Below are positions 1 to 11,872 of a stretch of DNA of 64,000 nt, in pieces. The position numbers were made by a program, and so were the translations under genes. Source of the DNA: Chlorocebus sabaeus. Taxonomy: Eukaryota; Chordata; Mammalia; Primates; Cercopithecidae. The notes under the pieces are model-generated. The model was not told the origin of the DNA, did no database searches, and worked only from the letters and a program-made list of their open reading frames with translations. How positions within the stretch are numbered: position 1 is the first letter of the stretch; each line of letters opens with the position of its first letter. The stretch is taken from assembly GCF_047675955.1 (NCBI RefSeq), contig NC_132931.1:3224001-3288000 (forward strand). The letters run 5' to 3'.

Positions 1-97
1 CACATGTATACACATGTAACAAACCTGCACGTTGTGCACATGTACCCTAGAACTTAAAGTATAATAATAAAAAAAAGGGGGAAAAAAAAAAAAAAAA
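1..97 (+). mobile_element. L1 3' end (L1PA-type), cut by window edge
   Basis: Ends with the L1 3' UTR signature acaaacctgcacgttgtgca, tgtaccctagaacttaaag and an A-rich tail. Sense is antisense to GALNT17. The element continues off the left edge. Confidence 0.85.
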
Positions 98-930
98 CCT
101 CCTGCATTGCCAACAAACATATGAAAAAAAAAGCTCATCGTCACCGGTCATCAGAGAAATGCAAATCAAAACCACTATGAGATACCATCTCATGCCAGTT
201 AGAATGGCGATCATTTAAAAGTCTGGAAACAATAGATGCTGGCAAGAATATGGAGAAATAGGTACGCTTTTACACTGTTGTTCGGAGTGTAAATTAATTC
301 AACCATTGTGGAAGAGTATGGCGATTCCTCAAGGCTCTAGAACCAGAAATACAATTTGACCCAGCAATCCCATTACTGGGTATATACCCAAAGAATTGTA
401 AATCATTCTACTATAAAGACACATTAACACGTGTGTTTATTGCAGCAATATTTACAATAGCAAAGACTTGGAACCAACCCAAATGCCCATCAATGATATA
501 CTGGATAAAGAAAATGTGGCACATATACACCATGGAATACCATGCAGCCATAAAAAAGAATGAGCTTATGTCCTTTGCGTGGACATGGATGAAGCTGGAA
601 ACCACCATCCTCAGCAAACTAACACAGGAACAGAAAAGCAAACACCACATGTTCTTACTCATAAGTGGGAGTCGAACAATGAGAACACATGGACACAGGG
701 AGAGAAACATCACACACCGGGGCCTTCAGGGGGTGAGGGGAAGGGGAGGGAGAGCGTTAGGATAAATACCTAATGCATACGGGGCTTAAAACCTAGATGA
801 TGGGTAGACAGATGCAGCAAACCACCATGGCACATGTCTACTTATGTAACAAAACCTGCACATTCAGCACATGTATCACAGAACTTAACATAAAATAAGT
901 AAGAAATCTGAAAATAGGACAAAAAAAAAA
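98..930 (+). mobile_element. 5'-truncated L1 3' end (end of ORF2 plus 3' UTR)
   Basis: It abuts the poly-A of the preceding L1. It carries the last part of ORF2: a forward frame near 433-690 reads PKCPSMIYWIKK and YHAAIKKNELMS. This is followed by the 3' UTR and an A-rich end. Substitutions disrupt the frame. Family L1PA by eye. Confidence 0.85.
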
Positions 931-949
931 AGGAATTGATTTGCAACCC

Positions 950-1340
950 CACTGTTTCTATAGACAGGGTCTCTGATGTTAGAATCCTACGTCTTTTGTT
1001 TAAGGATCACTCAAGATGTTTTTTAGACCCCAAATTCCAGCAACCAGTTTCAAGACCCTCACAGAGGAATGGGATCAGCCTGAGAATATAGAGCTGCTTC
1101 CCCTCCCTGTCCCATGACTTCACCCTGCACTATTCCGCCAATCAACGATCCATGCACTTCAGCCCACTCCTGCACCCTCAAAACCCCTAACCCTGAATTC
1201 CTTGAGGTGATGGATTTGAGGTTTCCTCCCATCTACCTCTTCAGTGGCCCAACAATTAAACCTTTTTATCTGCTGCAATCTGCTGTCTCAGTGCTTCGAC
1301 TTGCCATAGGGATCGGGCAACAGACCTATTATGGCCATGT
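950..1340 (+). mobile_element. ERV-type LTR fragment
   Basis: It resembles the segment at 54301-54665: both contain ggatttgag, a tctgctg(c)a-type tract and ctgctgtctcag after a polyadenylation-like signal (attaaac at about 1255). Looks like a class I ERV LTR. Subfamily not assigned. Confidence 0.5.
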
Positions 1341-1812
1341 GAAAGGAAAATACCTTGGGTCCCCACAATCACTAAGCTAAAGAGAAAATTCAAGGTGGAA
1401 ACGGCTTGGGGCAAACCTGCCTCCCATTCTATTCACAGTTCTCTCTCTGCTCACTGAGATAGATGCATACCTGATTGTCTCCTTTGGAAAGGCTAGTAAG
1501 TAACTCAGAAGAAAGCAACCATTTGTCTCTCACCTGTCTGGGACCTGGAAGCTCCCTCCCACTTCAAGTCTTCTGGCCTTTGTTTCAAGTTGTCCCACCT
1601 TTTCAGACCAAACCAATGCACTTTTAACACATATTAATTGATGTCTCGTGTCTCCCTACAATGTATAAAACCAAGCTGTGCCCTGACCACCTTGGGCGCG
1701 TGTCGTGTCGTCAGGACTTCCTGAGGCTGTGTCAGGGGTGTGAGCCCTCAACCTTGGCAAAATAAGCTTTCTAAATTAACTGAGACCTGTCTCAAATTTG
1801 GGGGGTTCACAG
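1341..1812 (+). mobile_element. ERV LTR, family A, copy 1
   Basis: It shares a long region with 6777-7425: aatgtataaaacc (TATA), ccaccttgggcgcgtgtcgt, ctgaggctgtgtcag, then caaaataagctttctaaa and gagacctgtctcaaa near the 3' end. The poly-A hexamer is degenerate (AATAAG). LTR name not assigned. Confidence 0.65.
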
Positions 1813-3179
1813 CTACAACCCTGTCATCCTGCTACTTAGCTATAAATCCCACTTGTCCTGTTATATTCAGAGTTGATCCCAAACTCTCTCCTCTATTGCA
1901 ATAGAATCAACCTCTACTGTAACAGACTTGAATAGTCTTCCTTAGTATTTTAACAAGTGTCAGGCTCTGAGTGGAGGGAATGAATGGCTGAGGGTGAGGA
2001 ATGAATAACCTTGAAAAGAGGATGAAGGGGCCAGAATTTCGGATTCTCCACTTCAGGGGAGAAGCACGCGCTGCACCCCATAGCGCCCCACCAGGGAAGG
2101 GCTCCAGGGAGGACTCCGGGTAGCTGAGTAGGCTGGAGAATCCTCTCAATCTAGCCTGGAGCAGCTCCCACTCCCACCATCGCGCAGTAGGGGCAAGTCT
2201 GCTCTGCCATCCGAGACCTCTGCATCCTTGAAGAGTAAGAGGCCAGACAGGGGAGTCAAATAATGGCACTGCTGGACATTGAGCCAATTAAGCCAGTTTT
2301 CAATTGATCCAGAAGCTAAAGACAGGCATCATGTCCTGTCCCAGAGGGCTGCACAGCAAGTTGATAGCAATTACATAATAAGTAACTCGGATCTGCGGAG
2401 ACATCTGTGGCCGAAAGCGCCAAGATGAGCCAACCTGCTGGGAGTGACACTGCAGAACTGGACAGGAAAAGGCAGAGGAGGAGGGGGTCAGCAGGAGGAC
2501 CAGCCTAGCAGCCCCACTCCTGGGAGGCAACAGCAGCAAGAAGTCATGTGGGACTGCCTCATTCCTCCCCTGTGGATATGTTAATGGAGGTCTCATTTCT
2601 GACTTTTTATGTTAATTTAAATGATGTATGTTTACACCCCACTGAGTAAAAAGGACACTGAATTAATGTGCACAGGAAAGAAAACCACAGCCTTCAGCAA
2701 TCCCTCTTCAAATGCTCCTCTAAGTCCTTTTGGATGAAAGAGCGCTATGCTCTGCTTCTAAGAAATCCTTCTATTATCACCTCTGTATTGTGAATACTTC
2801 CCATAGCAGTCATTAAATAGGTACTTGGTTTCTTAATGAGAATAAAGTACAGGAGGTCAATAATTGCTTTAGCACTCCCGCTTAAGAAAAATGAAAGGCC
2901 CTTTCCTATGTTCTCCTTCCGAGTTTTCCTTCAAGTCATTTTTAAAAGTGTTTTCTAACATCTTGGAGATAGTATTTCCAATGTTCACAGTGATGTGTGT
3001 ATTTGGCTTTCCTTTGGCAAGTCTACGGTGTCACCTGCTGGACCTAGAAAAATGGGTTGCTGCATACTCTGGCTGAAATATTCTTCAATGGCTTGAGTTT
3101 CAATCAAAAGCATGAGAAAGTCTTCAGGAACGTGAAGTTTTATGCCTCTCCTTTCCCCGACTGTCAGAGGCATCTGAAC
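1813..3179. other. Intronic stretch without recognised gene
   Basis: No exon, RNA gene or familiar repeat was recognised. Open frames here (at most 126 codons, 1907-2287 minus) have no family resemblance or splice context. Confidence 0.5.
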
Positions 3180-3675
3180 TAGAGAGGCTTCGTCTTGAAT
3201 AGGGGCTGGGTAAAACAAGGCTGATACCTACTGGGCTGCATTCTCAGATGGTTAGGCATTCTAAGCCACAGGATGAGATAGGAGGTCGCCACAAGATACA
3301 GGTCATAAAGACCTTGCTGATAAAACTAGGTTGCCGTAAAGAAGCTGGCTAAAACCCATCAAAAACAAAAAGTGACCTCTGATTGTCCTGCTACACTCCC
3401 ACCAGCGCCATGACAGTTTATAAATGTCATGGCAACGTCAAGAAGTTACTCTATATGGTCTAAAAAGAGGAGGCATTGTGTAGCGTAGCGTATCATGAAG
3501 AAATAACCCTAAAAATGGGCAAACATTTTTATGTTTGCTATGGAGTAGCCATTACTTTATTCCTCTACTTTCTTAATAAACTTGCTTTCACTTTATAGAC
3601 TCGCCCTAAATTCTTTCTTGATGAGATCCAAGAACCCTCTCTTGGGGTCTCAATCAGGACCCCTTTCTGATAACA
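3180..3675 (+). mobile_element. ERV LTR, family B, copy 1
   Basis: It matches 6229-6776 along most of its length: cctactgggctg, acaagatacaggtcataaag, catggcaacgtca, tatatggtctaaaaag, cttaataaacttgctttcac and cttggggtct, ending gataaca. The promoter and AATAAA are typical of an LTR. Class I ERV by structure. Name not assigned. Confidence 0.7.
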
Positions 3676-3984
3676 CTATTACTTATATTTTGGTCTCAAA
3701 CTCCATTATATGGTGTGAGATCTACTTATCCTTCAAAAGGCCCATCACACAGACCAATTGCAGGTGGATAGTGACCACAAAAATGACTGCCCTGCTTGTA
3801 GTGCTTTGTTTTGTTTTTTGAGATGGTGGTGATTTAGTATTTATTTTTGTCTATCATTTGTCACCAACAATTCTATTGAGGAAATACGAATCTCACAGTT
3901 GGTAGCTCACTTTTCCCTCCCACTCCTGTGGTCCAGTGCTGCCATCCTTGTCTATTGGATAGACATATTGTTGTGTTAAGTTTG

Positions 3985-4755
3985 GTTTTGTTGATGAAAA
4001 GAGTCAAACTCTGTAAAACATTTGAAGAAGTTTATTCTGAGCCAAATATGAGTGATCATGGCCCGTGACACAGCCCTTACGGGGTCCTAAGAACATGCGC
4101 CCAAGGTGTTGGGGGTGCAGCTTGGTGTTATATATTTTAGGGAGGTATGAGACATCAATCAAATACATTAGAGAACTACACTGGTTTGGTCCATAAAGGC
4201 AGGACAATTCGGAGCTGGGGGCTTCCAGGCTATAGGCGAATTTAAACATTTTCTGGTTGACAATTGTTTGAGTTTGTCTAAAGACCTGGGGTTAATAGAG
4301 AGGAAACGTTCAAGTTAAAATAAAAGATTGTGTAGACCAAGGTTCTTTTGAAGTCTCATAGTGGCTGCCCTTAGAGACAACAGATGGCAAATGTTTCCTA
4401 TTCAGATCTCTAAAAGGTGCTAGGCTCTCAGGTAATCTCTTCAGGATAGGGAGGGCCTAGAGAAAAACATCTAGCTATATAAATAGAGATTCTTTACAGA
4501 TGCAATTTTCCCCCACAATGAACAGCTTTGCAGGGCCTTTTCAAAATATGGCAAAGGAACATGTTTTGGGGTAAAATATTTTGACTTTCTTCTTTGTCAT
4601 GTAGTGTTATGCCAGAGTCAGACTGGAAAGTAAGTCACTATCTATAGGGTTAAATAAAACTCATGTGATGAGACTATGGTTTATAGGGCATGACTCCCCA
4701 GACCTCTTAGATATTTGGGCAAGATAAGAATAAATTAGAGCTTAGTCTTCAGCCT
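3985..4755 (-). mobile_element. ERV LTR in reverse orientation
   Basis: On the minus strand it carries an ATATAACACCAAGC TATA-like box, caccttgggcgcatgttctt, gggctgtgtcacgggcc and gaataaacttcttcaaatg. These are related to the family A 3' half, but the element is distinct upstream. Boundaries approximate. Confidence 0.55.
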
Positions 4756-5110
4756 GAAAGTTTCTCCATACATAGTGAACTGTAACCTATCTTAATGTGT
4801 AAACAGACTGTAACCTGCTCTTGTAACAAATAACTGAGTCTCAGCCAACCACAGGCGACCAACTGTTCAAAGCAGGTTCAAACGAGGCAAATGCCCAGCT
4901 GTAACCAGCCCAGCTGTTTCTGTCACTTTTTTTTCTGTATGCTGCTTTCCTTTTTCCGTCCATAAATATTATGTTATCTGCCCATGTAGCAGCCCTAGAG
5001 TCACTCTGAACCTATTCTTCTTCTGTAGGCTGTCTGATTTGTGAGTTGTTCTTTGCACAATTAGACTCTGTTAAATTTAATTTGCCTAAAGATTTTTTTT
5101 TCTTAAAGCA
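4756..5110 (+). mobile_element. ERV LTR fragment
   Basis: It contains a TATA-like ccataaatatt, then attgttctttgcacaa, ttagactctgttaaatttaa and tttgcctaaag, the typical end of a class I ERV LTR. Subfamily not assigned. Confidence 0.55.
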
Positions 5111-5683
5111 ATATCCAACTCTTCCAGATACCCGCTCTGCCCATGTACCACTTCGCGTTAATATGCTGGGAGGAAGAGGGCGGTTCCTCAGCAAAGGCCC
5201 CACCTTCAAGCCTGGAAACCTGCGGACCTAAATGGGAACAGCCATTCTTGTTTTCACACCCAAAGTTTTCCTTCTGGCCTGCCACGCCCTTCTATCTTGT
5301 ACCCATATAAACCCCGGACCGCTGGCTCCCTGAGCAGATAAACAGAAGAGCGGCAGAACAGGGCAGCAGAGAATGATAGAAAAGAAGGAGCGTCTGAACA
5401 TCGAGAGGAGTTCAGCTGGGGATGGTTGGAGAGGAGGTGGGCCGCTGGACAGCCAAACTCCAGGGGAAGATCCTCTTCCCACTCTATCACCTTTCCAGGT
5501 CCCCATCCATGCTGCTGAGCACCACCTCCATCACTCAGTAAAACCTCTGCACTCACCATTCCTTGAAGTCCATGTGTGACCTGATTCTTCCCGGACACCA
5601 GGCAAGAACCCGGGTACCAACAGGGCACTGAGCTGGTTAACACTTAAGCCATCTGTGGGTAGCAGAGCGAAAACAGCACTGCA
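5111..5683 (+). mobile_element. ERV LTR fragment, GC-richer
   Basis: LTR-like order: catataaacccc, then gcagataaacagaagagcgg, gggaagatcctcttcccact, cagtaaaacctctgcact, tgtgacctgattcttcccgg and accaggcaagaacccgggta. Reads like an R-U5 region of a class I ERV. Name not assigned. Frames on both strands within it are incidental. Confidence 0.5.
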
Positions 5684-5705
5684 ACTGAGATAAATGTATC
5701 TCAGT
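5684..5705. repeat. 9-bp inverted repeat with 4-nt loop
   Basis: ACTGAGATA, loop AATG, TATCTCAGT. The arms are perfectly complementary. Confidence 0.85.
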
Positions 5706-6228
5706 ACAAACGTATAAATGCAACACGTCCACTGGGGCTTTGGGAGTCGCAGGCACCCATCTTAGATGCTACCATGGGGCTGGAGCCCAAAAGCACTCAC
5801 CCCGCTCCTGTTTGCGTGCTGAGGTGGCGAAGAGACAAGCCACGCTCCTGTGGCACATCCTGCGATGCGGGTCAGGGAAGTCTCCTGTTTCGATGTAGTT
5901 GTTAATGCAATGAAAAAGTTCTACTTTCTATGTTCCTGGAGCAAACAAAGACCAACTATATGTTACTCTGGTAATGTACAGGATAGAGTCCTTCCACACA
6001 CAGGCTGAACGCTGGAAAAGAACCGGCTAAGCCTGCTGCCTGAGCCCTGGCAGCCGGTGACCCCTCACACAGATCTCTGCTTGTGGCTGTCTTTGACAGT
6101 GTGGGGGTTGGAGAGAACAGAGTGTCCTACTGGGGAACACAGCTTGGCTTCAAAGAGTCGTAGAGGAAAGGAAGGGTGGGCAGCGGTGTCTCTGCCTTCT
6201 GGAGATGCCTGCTGTTATGGATAAAATG
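5706..6228. other. Intronic stretch between LTRs, nothing recognised
   Basis: Possibly ERV internal or older unique sequence. No conserved retroviral frame, primer-binding site or strong polypurine tract was seen next to the LTR at 6229. Confidence 0.4.
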
Positions 6229-6776
6229 TGTAAAAATGTCAGAGCTGTTTGAAACAGAACAACTCCATCTTGAATAGAAGCCGGGTAAAATAAGGCTGAA
6301 ACCTACTGGGCTGGATTCCCAGACAGTTAAGGCACTCTAAGTCACAGAACGAGATAAGAGGTCGGCACAAGATACAGGTCATAAAGACTTCGTTGATCAA
6401 AACCAATTTGCAGTAAAGAAGCTGGTTAAAACCCACCAAAACCAAGATGGCGACCAGAGTGACCTCTGGCCGTCCTCACTGCTACGCTCCCACCAGCACC
6501 ACTGCATTTTACAAATACCATGGCAACGTCAGGAAATTGCCCTATATGGTCTAAAAAGGGGAGGCACGAATAATCCATCCCTTGATTAGCGTATCATCAA
6601 GAAATAACCATAAAAACGGACAACCAGTAGCCTTCGGGGCTGCTCTGGCTATGGAGTAACCATTCTTTTATTCCTTTACTTTCCTAATAAACTTGTTTTC
6701 ACTTTACGGACTTGCCCCGAATTCTTTCTTGCACAAGATCTCTTGGGGTCTGGATCAGGACCCCTTTCCAGTAACA
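6229..6776 (+). mobile_element. ERV LTR, family B, copy 2
   Basis: Starts TGTAAAAATGTCAGAG and ends CCAGTAACA. Flanked by AATG on the left and AAAG on the right, a probable 4-bp target duplication with one change, as expected for class I ERV. Contains tatatggtctaaaaagggga, cctaataaacttg and cttggggtctggatcaggac. Paralogue of 3180-3675. Confidence 0.75.
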
Positions 6777-7425
6777 AAAGAATCCCAAAATCACAAAGCC
6801 AAGGGAGAAGTCAAGCTGGGAACTACATCAGGCTAACCTGCTTCTTATTTTATTCCTGAATAAGATAGCTAACAAGATAAAAGAGGTACATATCTCCCTC
6901 GCAATTTGCCCACCACGAAATTCCCTGTGGGCCTCAAGATCTTTCCCCTCAAACGGTTCTGTTGAATTTCACCCTGACAATGTAAACGGATAGCTTATCT
7001 TCACAGGTGCAGGATGGAGAGTCATCCCTCTGCTCACCTGAGACCAATGCATATCTGACTGTTTCCTCTGTCTCTATTGTTTATGTGAAAATGCAGACAC
7101 ACTGAGCCAGACTAAATTGTGTATTCAGTGGAAGGTTAATCAAGGACTCAAAAGAATCCAACCATCTCTTACCCACCTATGACCTGGAACCCCCCCGACC
7201 CCCGCTTCGCGTTGTCCCACCTTACTGGACAGAACCAATGTCTGTCTTACACATAGTAATGGATATCTCACGTCTCCCTAAAATGTATAAAAGTAAGCTG
7301 TACCCCATCCACTTTGGGCACATGTCATCAGGACCTCCTGAGGCTGTGTCACAGGTGTGTCCTGAATCTTCCCAAAATAAACTTGCTAAAATGGTTGAGA
7401 TCTGGCTCAGATATTTTGGGTTCAA
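6777..7425 (+). mobile_element. ERV LTR, family A, copy 2
   Basis: A longer copy of the family at 1341-1812: aaaatgtataaaagtaagct, actttgggcacatgtcatca, cctgaggctgtgtcacagg, caaaataaacttgctaaaat. Has an intact AATAAA and TATAAAA. It directly follows the family B LTR. Confidence 0.65.
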
Positions 7426-7454
7426 AAATGTCATTAACTCCTTTCTACAAAGAG

Positions 7455-7457
<3 letters not shown>

Positions 7458-7485
<28 letters not shown>

Positions 7486-7719
7486 GATGGAGTCTGCAGC
7501 CTCTGCCACCCAGGGTTCAAGTGATTCTCCTGCCTTAGCCTCCTGAGTAGCTGGGATTACAGGCGCCCATCACCATGCCCAGCTAATTTTTGTATTTTTA
7601 ATAGAGACGAGGTTTCACTATGTTGGCCAGGTTGGTCTCAAACTCCTGACCTCAGGTTATCCACCCACCTCGGCCTCCCAAAGTGTTGGGACTACAGGTG
7701 TGAGCCACTATGCCTGGCC
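7458..7719 (-). mobile_element. Alu, minus, internally deleted
   Basis: A 28-T run begins it (its tail on the other strand). The segment between gatggagtct and gcagcctctgcc is deleted. Ends gccactatgcctggcc. AluS-like. Confidence 0.9.
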
Positions 7720-7885
7720 AAGGCTCATTTTAAAATATAAATTTAATATCATAAGCATCCTTCCCAAGTCTTATAATACTTGATTTTCAGAAGTATAAAA
7801 AAGGACTAACAATTCACTAACTCTCGCAATATACGGGGTGAGTATATGGGTCGCTGGCATCTCACATACTATTCACAGTTGAATC

Positions 7886-8182
7886 TTTTTTTTTTTTTTT
7901 GAGATGGAGTTTCACTCTGTCACTGAGGCTAAATGCAATGGTGCTATCTTGGCTTACTGCAACCTTTGCCCCCCCGGGTTCAAGCAATTCTCCTGCCTCA
8001 GTCTCCCGAATAGCTGGGATTACAGGCATGTGCCACCATGCCCAGCTAATTTTTATATTTTAAGTAAAGATAGGGTTTCACCACATTGGCCAGGCTGGTC
8101 TCGTACACCTGACCTCAAGTGATCCGCCCGCCTCAGCCTCCCAAAGTGCTGGGATTTCAGAAGTGAGCCACCGTTCCTGGCC
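7886..8182 (-). mobile_element. Alu, minus, full length
   Basis: T run, gagatggagtttcactctgt, both monomers, ends gccaccgttcctggcc. Confidence 0.92.
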
Positions 8183-8715
8183 TCACAGTTTAATCATCAC
8201 AGGAGCTCTGAGGGGGTAGGTGATGTCTCCTGAGACTTCTCATAGGAACAGAAGGTTCCCTGCCTTTCATTAGGTCAAACAACTGACAAGTACTGCGACC
8301 AAAGTTTGATCCAGGTCTACTTGGTTTCAAAAGCCTAACTTGTTCAAATCTTACTCAAACAGGAAAATCTCTCACAGAGAAGTCATCTCCTAGCCACTGT
8401 GATATTTGCCACGTGGTATTTGAGATTTCAGATGAAGTCCCTACTCCCCATGCTGGCTGGGGAGTGTGGACTATGAGCATGAGAGACAGTTGCCTTCTCT
8501 GGGAACAAGAACTGTTGGTTCGTCCCATAGGGTCTGGGGTCTGCTACAGTGCTTTCCTCATAGCGATATTCAAGAAATGTTTGCTAAACGAATAAATGAG
8601 AAGAAGGATACAGACTTAATAAAATGCAAAAAAACAAAAACAAAACAAAACAAAAACAACCCTGGGAAGTATTCATACTGGGTAATAAAAAAATCCAAAA
8701 CCCCTCAACTGACTG
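8183..8715. other. Unique intronic stretch with an A/C-rich run
   Basis: No gene seen. An AAAAC-type run lies at about 8625-8662. The rest is unremarkable. Confidence 0.5.
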
Positions 8716-8965
8716 ACTGGACCCCACCTGGCAGAGAGGACCCCAGAGCAACCTTCAAACTGAGTTTCCAGCCATGATAGGATGGGAGGTTGGACACACC
8801 TCTTTATACCTCCTCCCTCCCTAATTGCTGTTAAGCTTTCTACCCTAAGGGCCAAATAGAAACCAGCCCTTTCAACAGGCTCCACCTACTATTTCAGCCA
8901 ACTGTCTGACTGCTATCCCTCCCTTTGATGGTTTCAACATGAACAACTGACCAGCATTCCTTCTT

Positions 8966-9267
8966 TATTTTATTTTATTTTTTGAAACAAGATTTTGCTC
9001 TGTTGCCCATGCTGGAATGCAGTGATGTGATCATGGCTCACTGCAGCCTTGACCTCCCAGGCTCAAGTAAAGGGCCTATCTCAGCCTCCTGAGTAGTTGC
9101 CACTATAGATGCATACCACCACACCTGGCTAATTTTCGTATTTTTTTGTAGAAATGGGGTTTCATCATGTTGCCCAGGCTGGTCTTGAACTCCTGAGCTT
9201 GAGCCATCTGCCTGCCTTGGCCTCCCGAAGTGCTTGGATTATAGGTGTGTGCCACCATGCCTGGCCC
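8966..9267 (-). mobile_element. AluJ-like, minus
   Basis: Target duplication agcattccttctt (8953-8965) and aggattccttctt (9268-9280). Diverged, with tttattttattttatttttt as its tail. Confidence 0.9.
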
Positions 9268-9665
9268 AGGATTCCTTCTTGATAAGAGACCACTCACCAT
9301 GGAATAGTTCAATGTAGGATGTGCAGTGAGGATTTTCATGTCCTCTGCTTCACCGTTTGATGTCAGAGAGTCAAAAATTCCACCCTCAGATCATGCTAAC
9401 ACTGCCATTTTTGTACATGCAACTCATGAAGAGGCATAAAGTTGAATTGTGCATGCACACATTTCTCCTTTGGTAAATATTCATGACTCCTCCTATACCT
9501 TATTAAATACATGCATTTAGCCACCCAGCTCAGCATAAATTCTTGTTACCTTTGACCTTCTCTCAAAGTATTTCTGGCTTCTGACCAGAGGTTACACTTC
9601 CCAGCCTGTCAGAGTGGCCTGGTAAGGCTGCAACCATTTATGAGAAATAAAGTTCTCCTTTCCAA

Positions 9666-10077
9666 TCAACTCAAATGCCCATCAATGATAGACCGGATAA
9701 AGAAAATATGATATATATACACCATGGAATACAATGCAGCCATACAAAGGAACCAGATCATGTCCTTTGGAGGGACATGTACGAAACCAGAAGCCATTAT
9801 GTTCAGCAAACTAAAACTGGAACAGAAAACCAAATACCACATGTTCTCACTTGTAAGTGGGAGCTGAACAATGAGAATACATGGACACAGGGAGGCGAAC
9901 AACACACACTGGGGCCTGTTGGGGGAGTCTGGGGGACAATGCATCCTGGGCTTAATACCTAGGTGATGGGTTGCTAGGTGCAGCAAACCACCATGGCATA
10001 CGTTTATCTATGTAACAAACCTGCACATCCTGCACGTGTACCCTGGAACTTAAAAAAATAAAAAAAAAATTTTTTTT
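9666..10077 (+). mobile_element. Short 5'-truncated L1 (L1PA-type)
   Basis: Begins in the last 180 nt of ORF2 (aaatgcccatcaatgataga) and runs through the 3' UTR to an A-rich end. The 17-bp target duplication AAAG(T/C)TCTCCTTTCCAA at 9649-9665 and 10078-10094 differs at one base. Confidence 0.92.
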
Positions 10078-10526
10078 AAAGCTCTCCTTTCCAAATGTAT
10101 GAACCCCATCACTCTTCAGTTGACAATATCCTGGGACACATGAAGTCGTGATATGAGCTTTTGAAATTGTAGTGTGAATAGGTGTATGGGAGATTAGCAA
10201 GTGAGTCACTGAGTAGAGCCAAAACGCAGTGAGAAAAGCTCTTGCAAGAGAGACGTGGAAAGCCCATTTGGGAGCTGGAATGGCAGGAAAAAAGGAGTGT
10301 CTGCTGATGTCCGCAAAGAGACCTGATGAGATATTCAGCACTCACTGAGGATTCGTGCAGAGAAGGAGAGAAGGTGGTGCTGAAAGAGATGAGATAGTCA
10401 GGAGTGGAAGTGTGGCACGGCATCCTGAACGTGTGGCTTAATTCAGAGCCTCATTCACATGTTCCTCTTATCTGCTATCTGACATACAAAGGATAGTGAT
10501 TAAAGAATGTCAGCCATGAATATTGT

Positions 10527-10890
10527 TGATATGGCGTGGCTGTGTCCCCACCCAAATCTCATCTTGAATTGTAGCTCCCATAATTCCCATGTGTTGTGGG
10601 AAGGACCTGGTGGGAGGTAATTGAATCATGGGGGAAGTTTCCCCCATCCTGTTCTCATGGTAATGAATAAGTCTCATGAGATCTGATGGTTTCATAAGGG
10701 TAAATCTTTTACGCTTGGTTCTCATTATTTTTTCCGGTCTGCCACCGTGTGAGACGTGCCTTTCCCCTTCCACCATGATTGTGAGGCCTCTCCAGCCACG
10801 TGGAACTGTGAGCCCATTAAACCTCTATCTTTTGTAAATTTCCCAGTCTCAGTTACGTCTTTATCAGCAGTGTGAAAACAGACAAATACA
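10527..10890 (+). mobile_element. MaLR LTR (THE1/MST-like)
   Basis: Starts tgatatggcgtggctgtgtc, contains gggaggtaattgaatcatgg and cccattaaacctctatc, ends gacaaataca. The 5-bp flanks ATTGT and ACTGT are a target duplication with one change. ERVL-MaLR family, solo LTR. Confidence 0.88.
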
Positions 10891-11559
10891 ACTGTGGAAC
10901 CAAGTTTGCTGGCGAACCAGGTTATAATGCTAGACAAAAGATACCTAGAATATAATTATGAATGATGTTCCAAATGAAATCTAGTTAGCACTCCCCTTTA
11001 CCTAGGCAGCCTGGAGATATAATAATGAACAATGTTGGCATGTCTCTCACCCTCCTGGAGTTTCCGGTCTGGGACTTACTAAACCACCAGAGAGAACAGA
11101 CAACATGATGGATGGCAGAAGTCAGAACAATAAGAGTGACACAGAATCTAAGGCCAGGATCTAGGTAGAATCAGCAATCATGTTAAGGCAGATGGAGCAA
11201 AATTGAGAAAAAGCAACCCACGACTCAGCACAGAGAAAACACTGACTGTACTTTACAGAACCAGCCAGAAAACAAACAAACAAACAAACAAACAAAAAAC
11301 AGCAAGATGCTTAATTTTTGTTCCAGAGCCTCTGGGCCTGTACCCACCAGAGAGGCCCCTTTTTATCAGATACTGCACTAGAAATCAGACAGAGTCACCC
11401 CCTGCTCTGCTCAGCTCTCATACTGTTTCTCAGGAACAAACCAAGATGCAAATACAAATGATTTTTTTTAATGCATACCAACTTTTCTACCCAATAAAGA
11501 CTTTTTTCCCCAACAGCCATTATAAAAACTGATCATATATTAGGCCTTCCTAAAATCTT
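10891..11559. other. Unique intronic stretch with a CAAA repeat
   Basis: No gene seen. A (CAAA)n microsatellite of about seven units lies at 11268-11297. Confidence 0.55.
11268..11297 (+). repeat. (CAAA)n microsatellite
   Basis: Uninterrupted acaaacaaac pattern of about 28 bases. Confidence 0.9.
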
Positions 11560-11866
11560 TTTTTTTATTTTTTTATTTTTTTTGAGACCGAGTCTCTCTC
11601 TGTCGCCCAGGCTGGGTGCAATGGTGTGATCTTGACTCACTGCAACCTCCGCCTCCTAAGTTCAAGCAATTCTCCTGCCTCAGCCTCCTGAGTAGCTGGG
11701 ATTACAGGTGCACGCCACCATGCCTGCCTAAATTTTGTATTTTTAGTAGAGACGGGGTTTCACCTTGTTGGCCAGGCTGGTCTCAGACTCCTGATCTTAA
11801 GGGATCCGCCCACCTCAGCCTCCCAAAGTGCTGGGATTACAGGTGTAAGCCACCATGTCTGGTCCT
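11560..11866 (-). mobile_element. Alu, minus, full length
   Basis: tttttgagaccgagtctctc to accatgtctggtcc. T-rich tail interrupted by A. Confidence 0.92.
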
Positions 11867-11872
11867 AAAATC

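Larger units (their letters stand above)
8716..10126 (+). mobile_element. LTR-like repeat split by an Alu and an L1
   Basis: The sequence reads continuously across both younger insertions: from tgactggaccccacc to 8965, 9268-9665 with gagaaataaagttctccttt, then 10078-10126 ending gttgacaa. It has an AATAAA and looks like a solo LTR. Family not assigned. Confidence 0.4.

Noticed and set aside
433..765. 110-codon frame resembling reverse transcriptase ORF2
   Set aside because: It is the last part of a truncated L1 ORF2 and not a host gene.
5254..5643. 129-codon minus-strand frame
   Set aside because: Antisense reading of LTR sequence.
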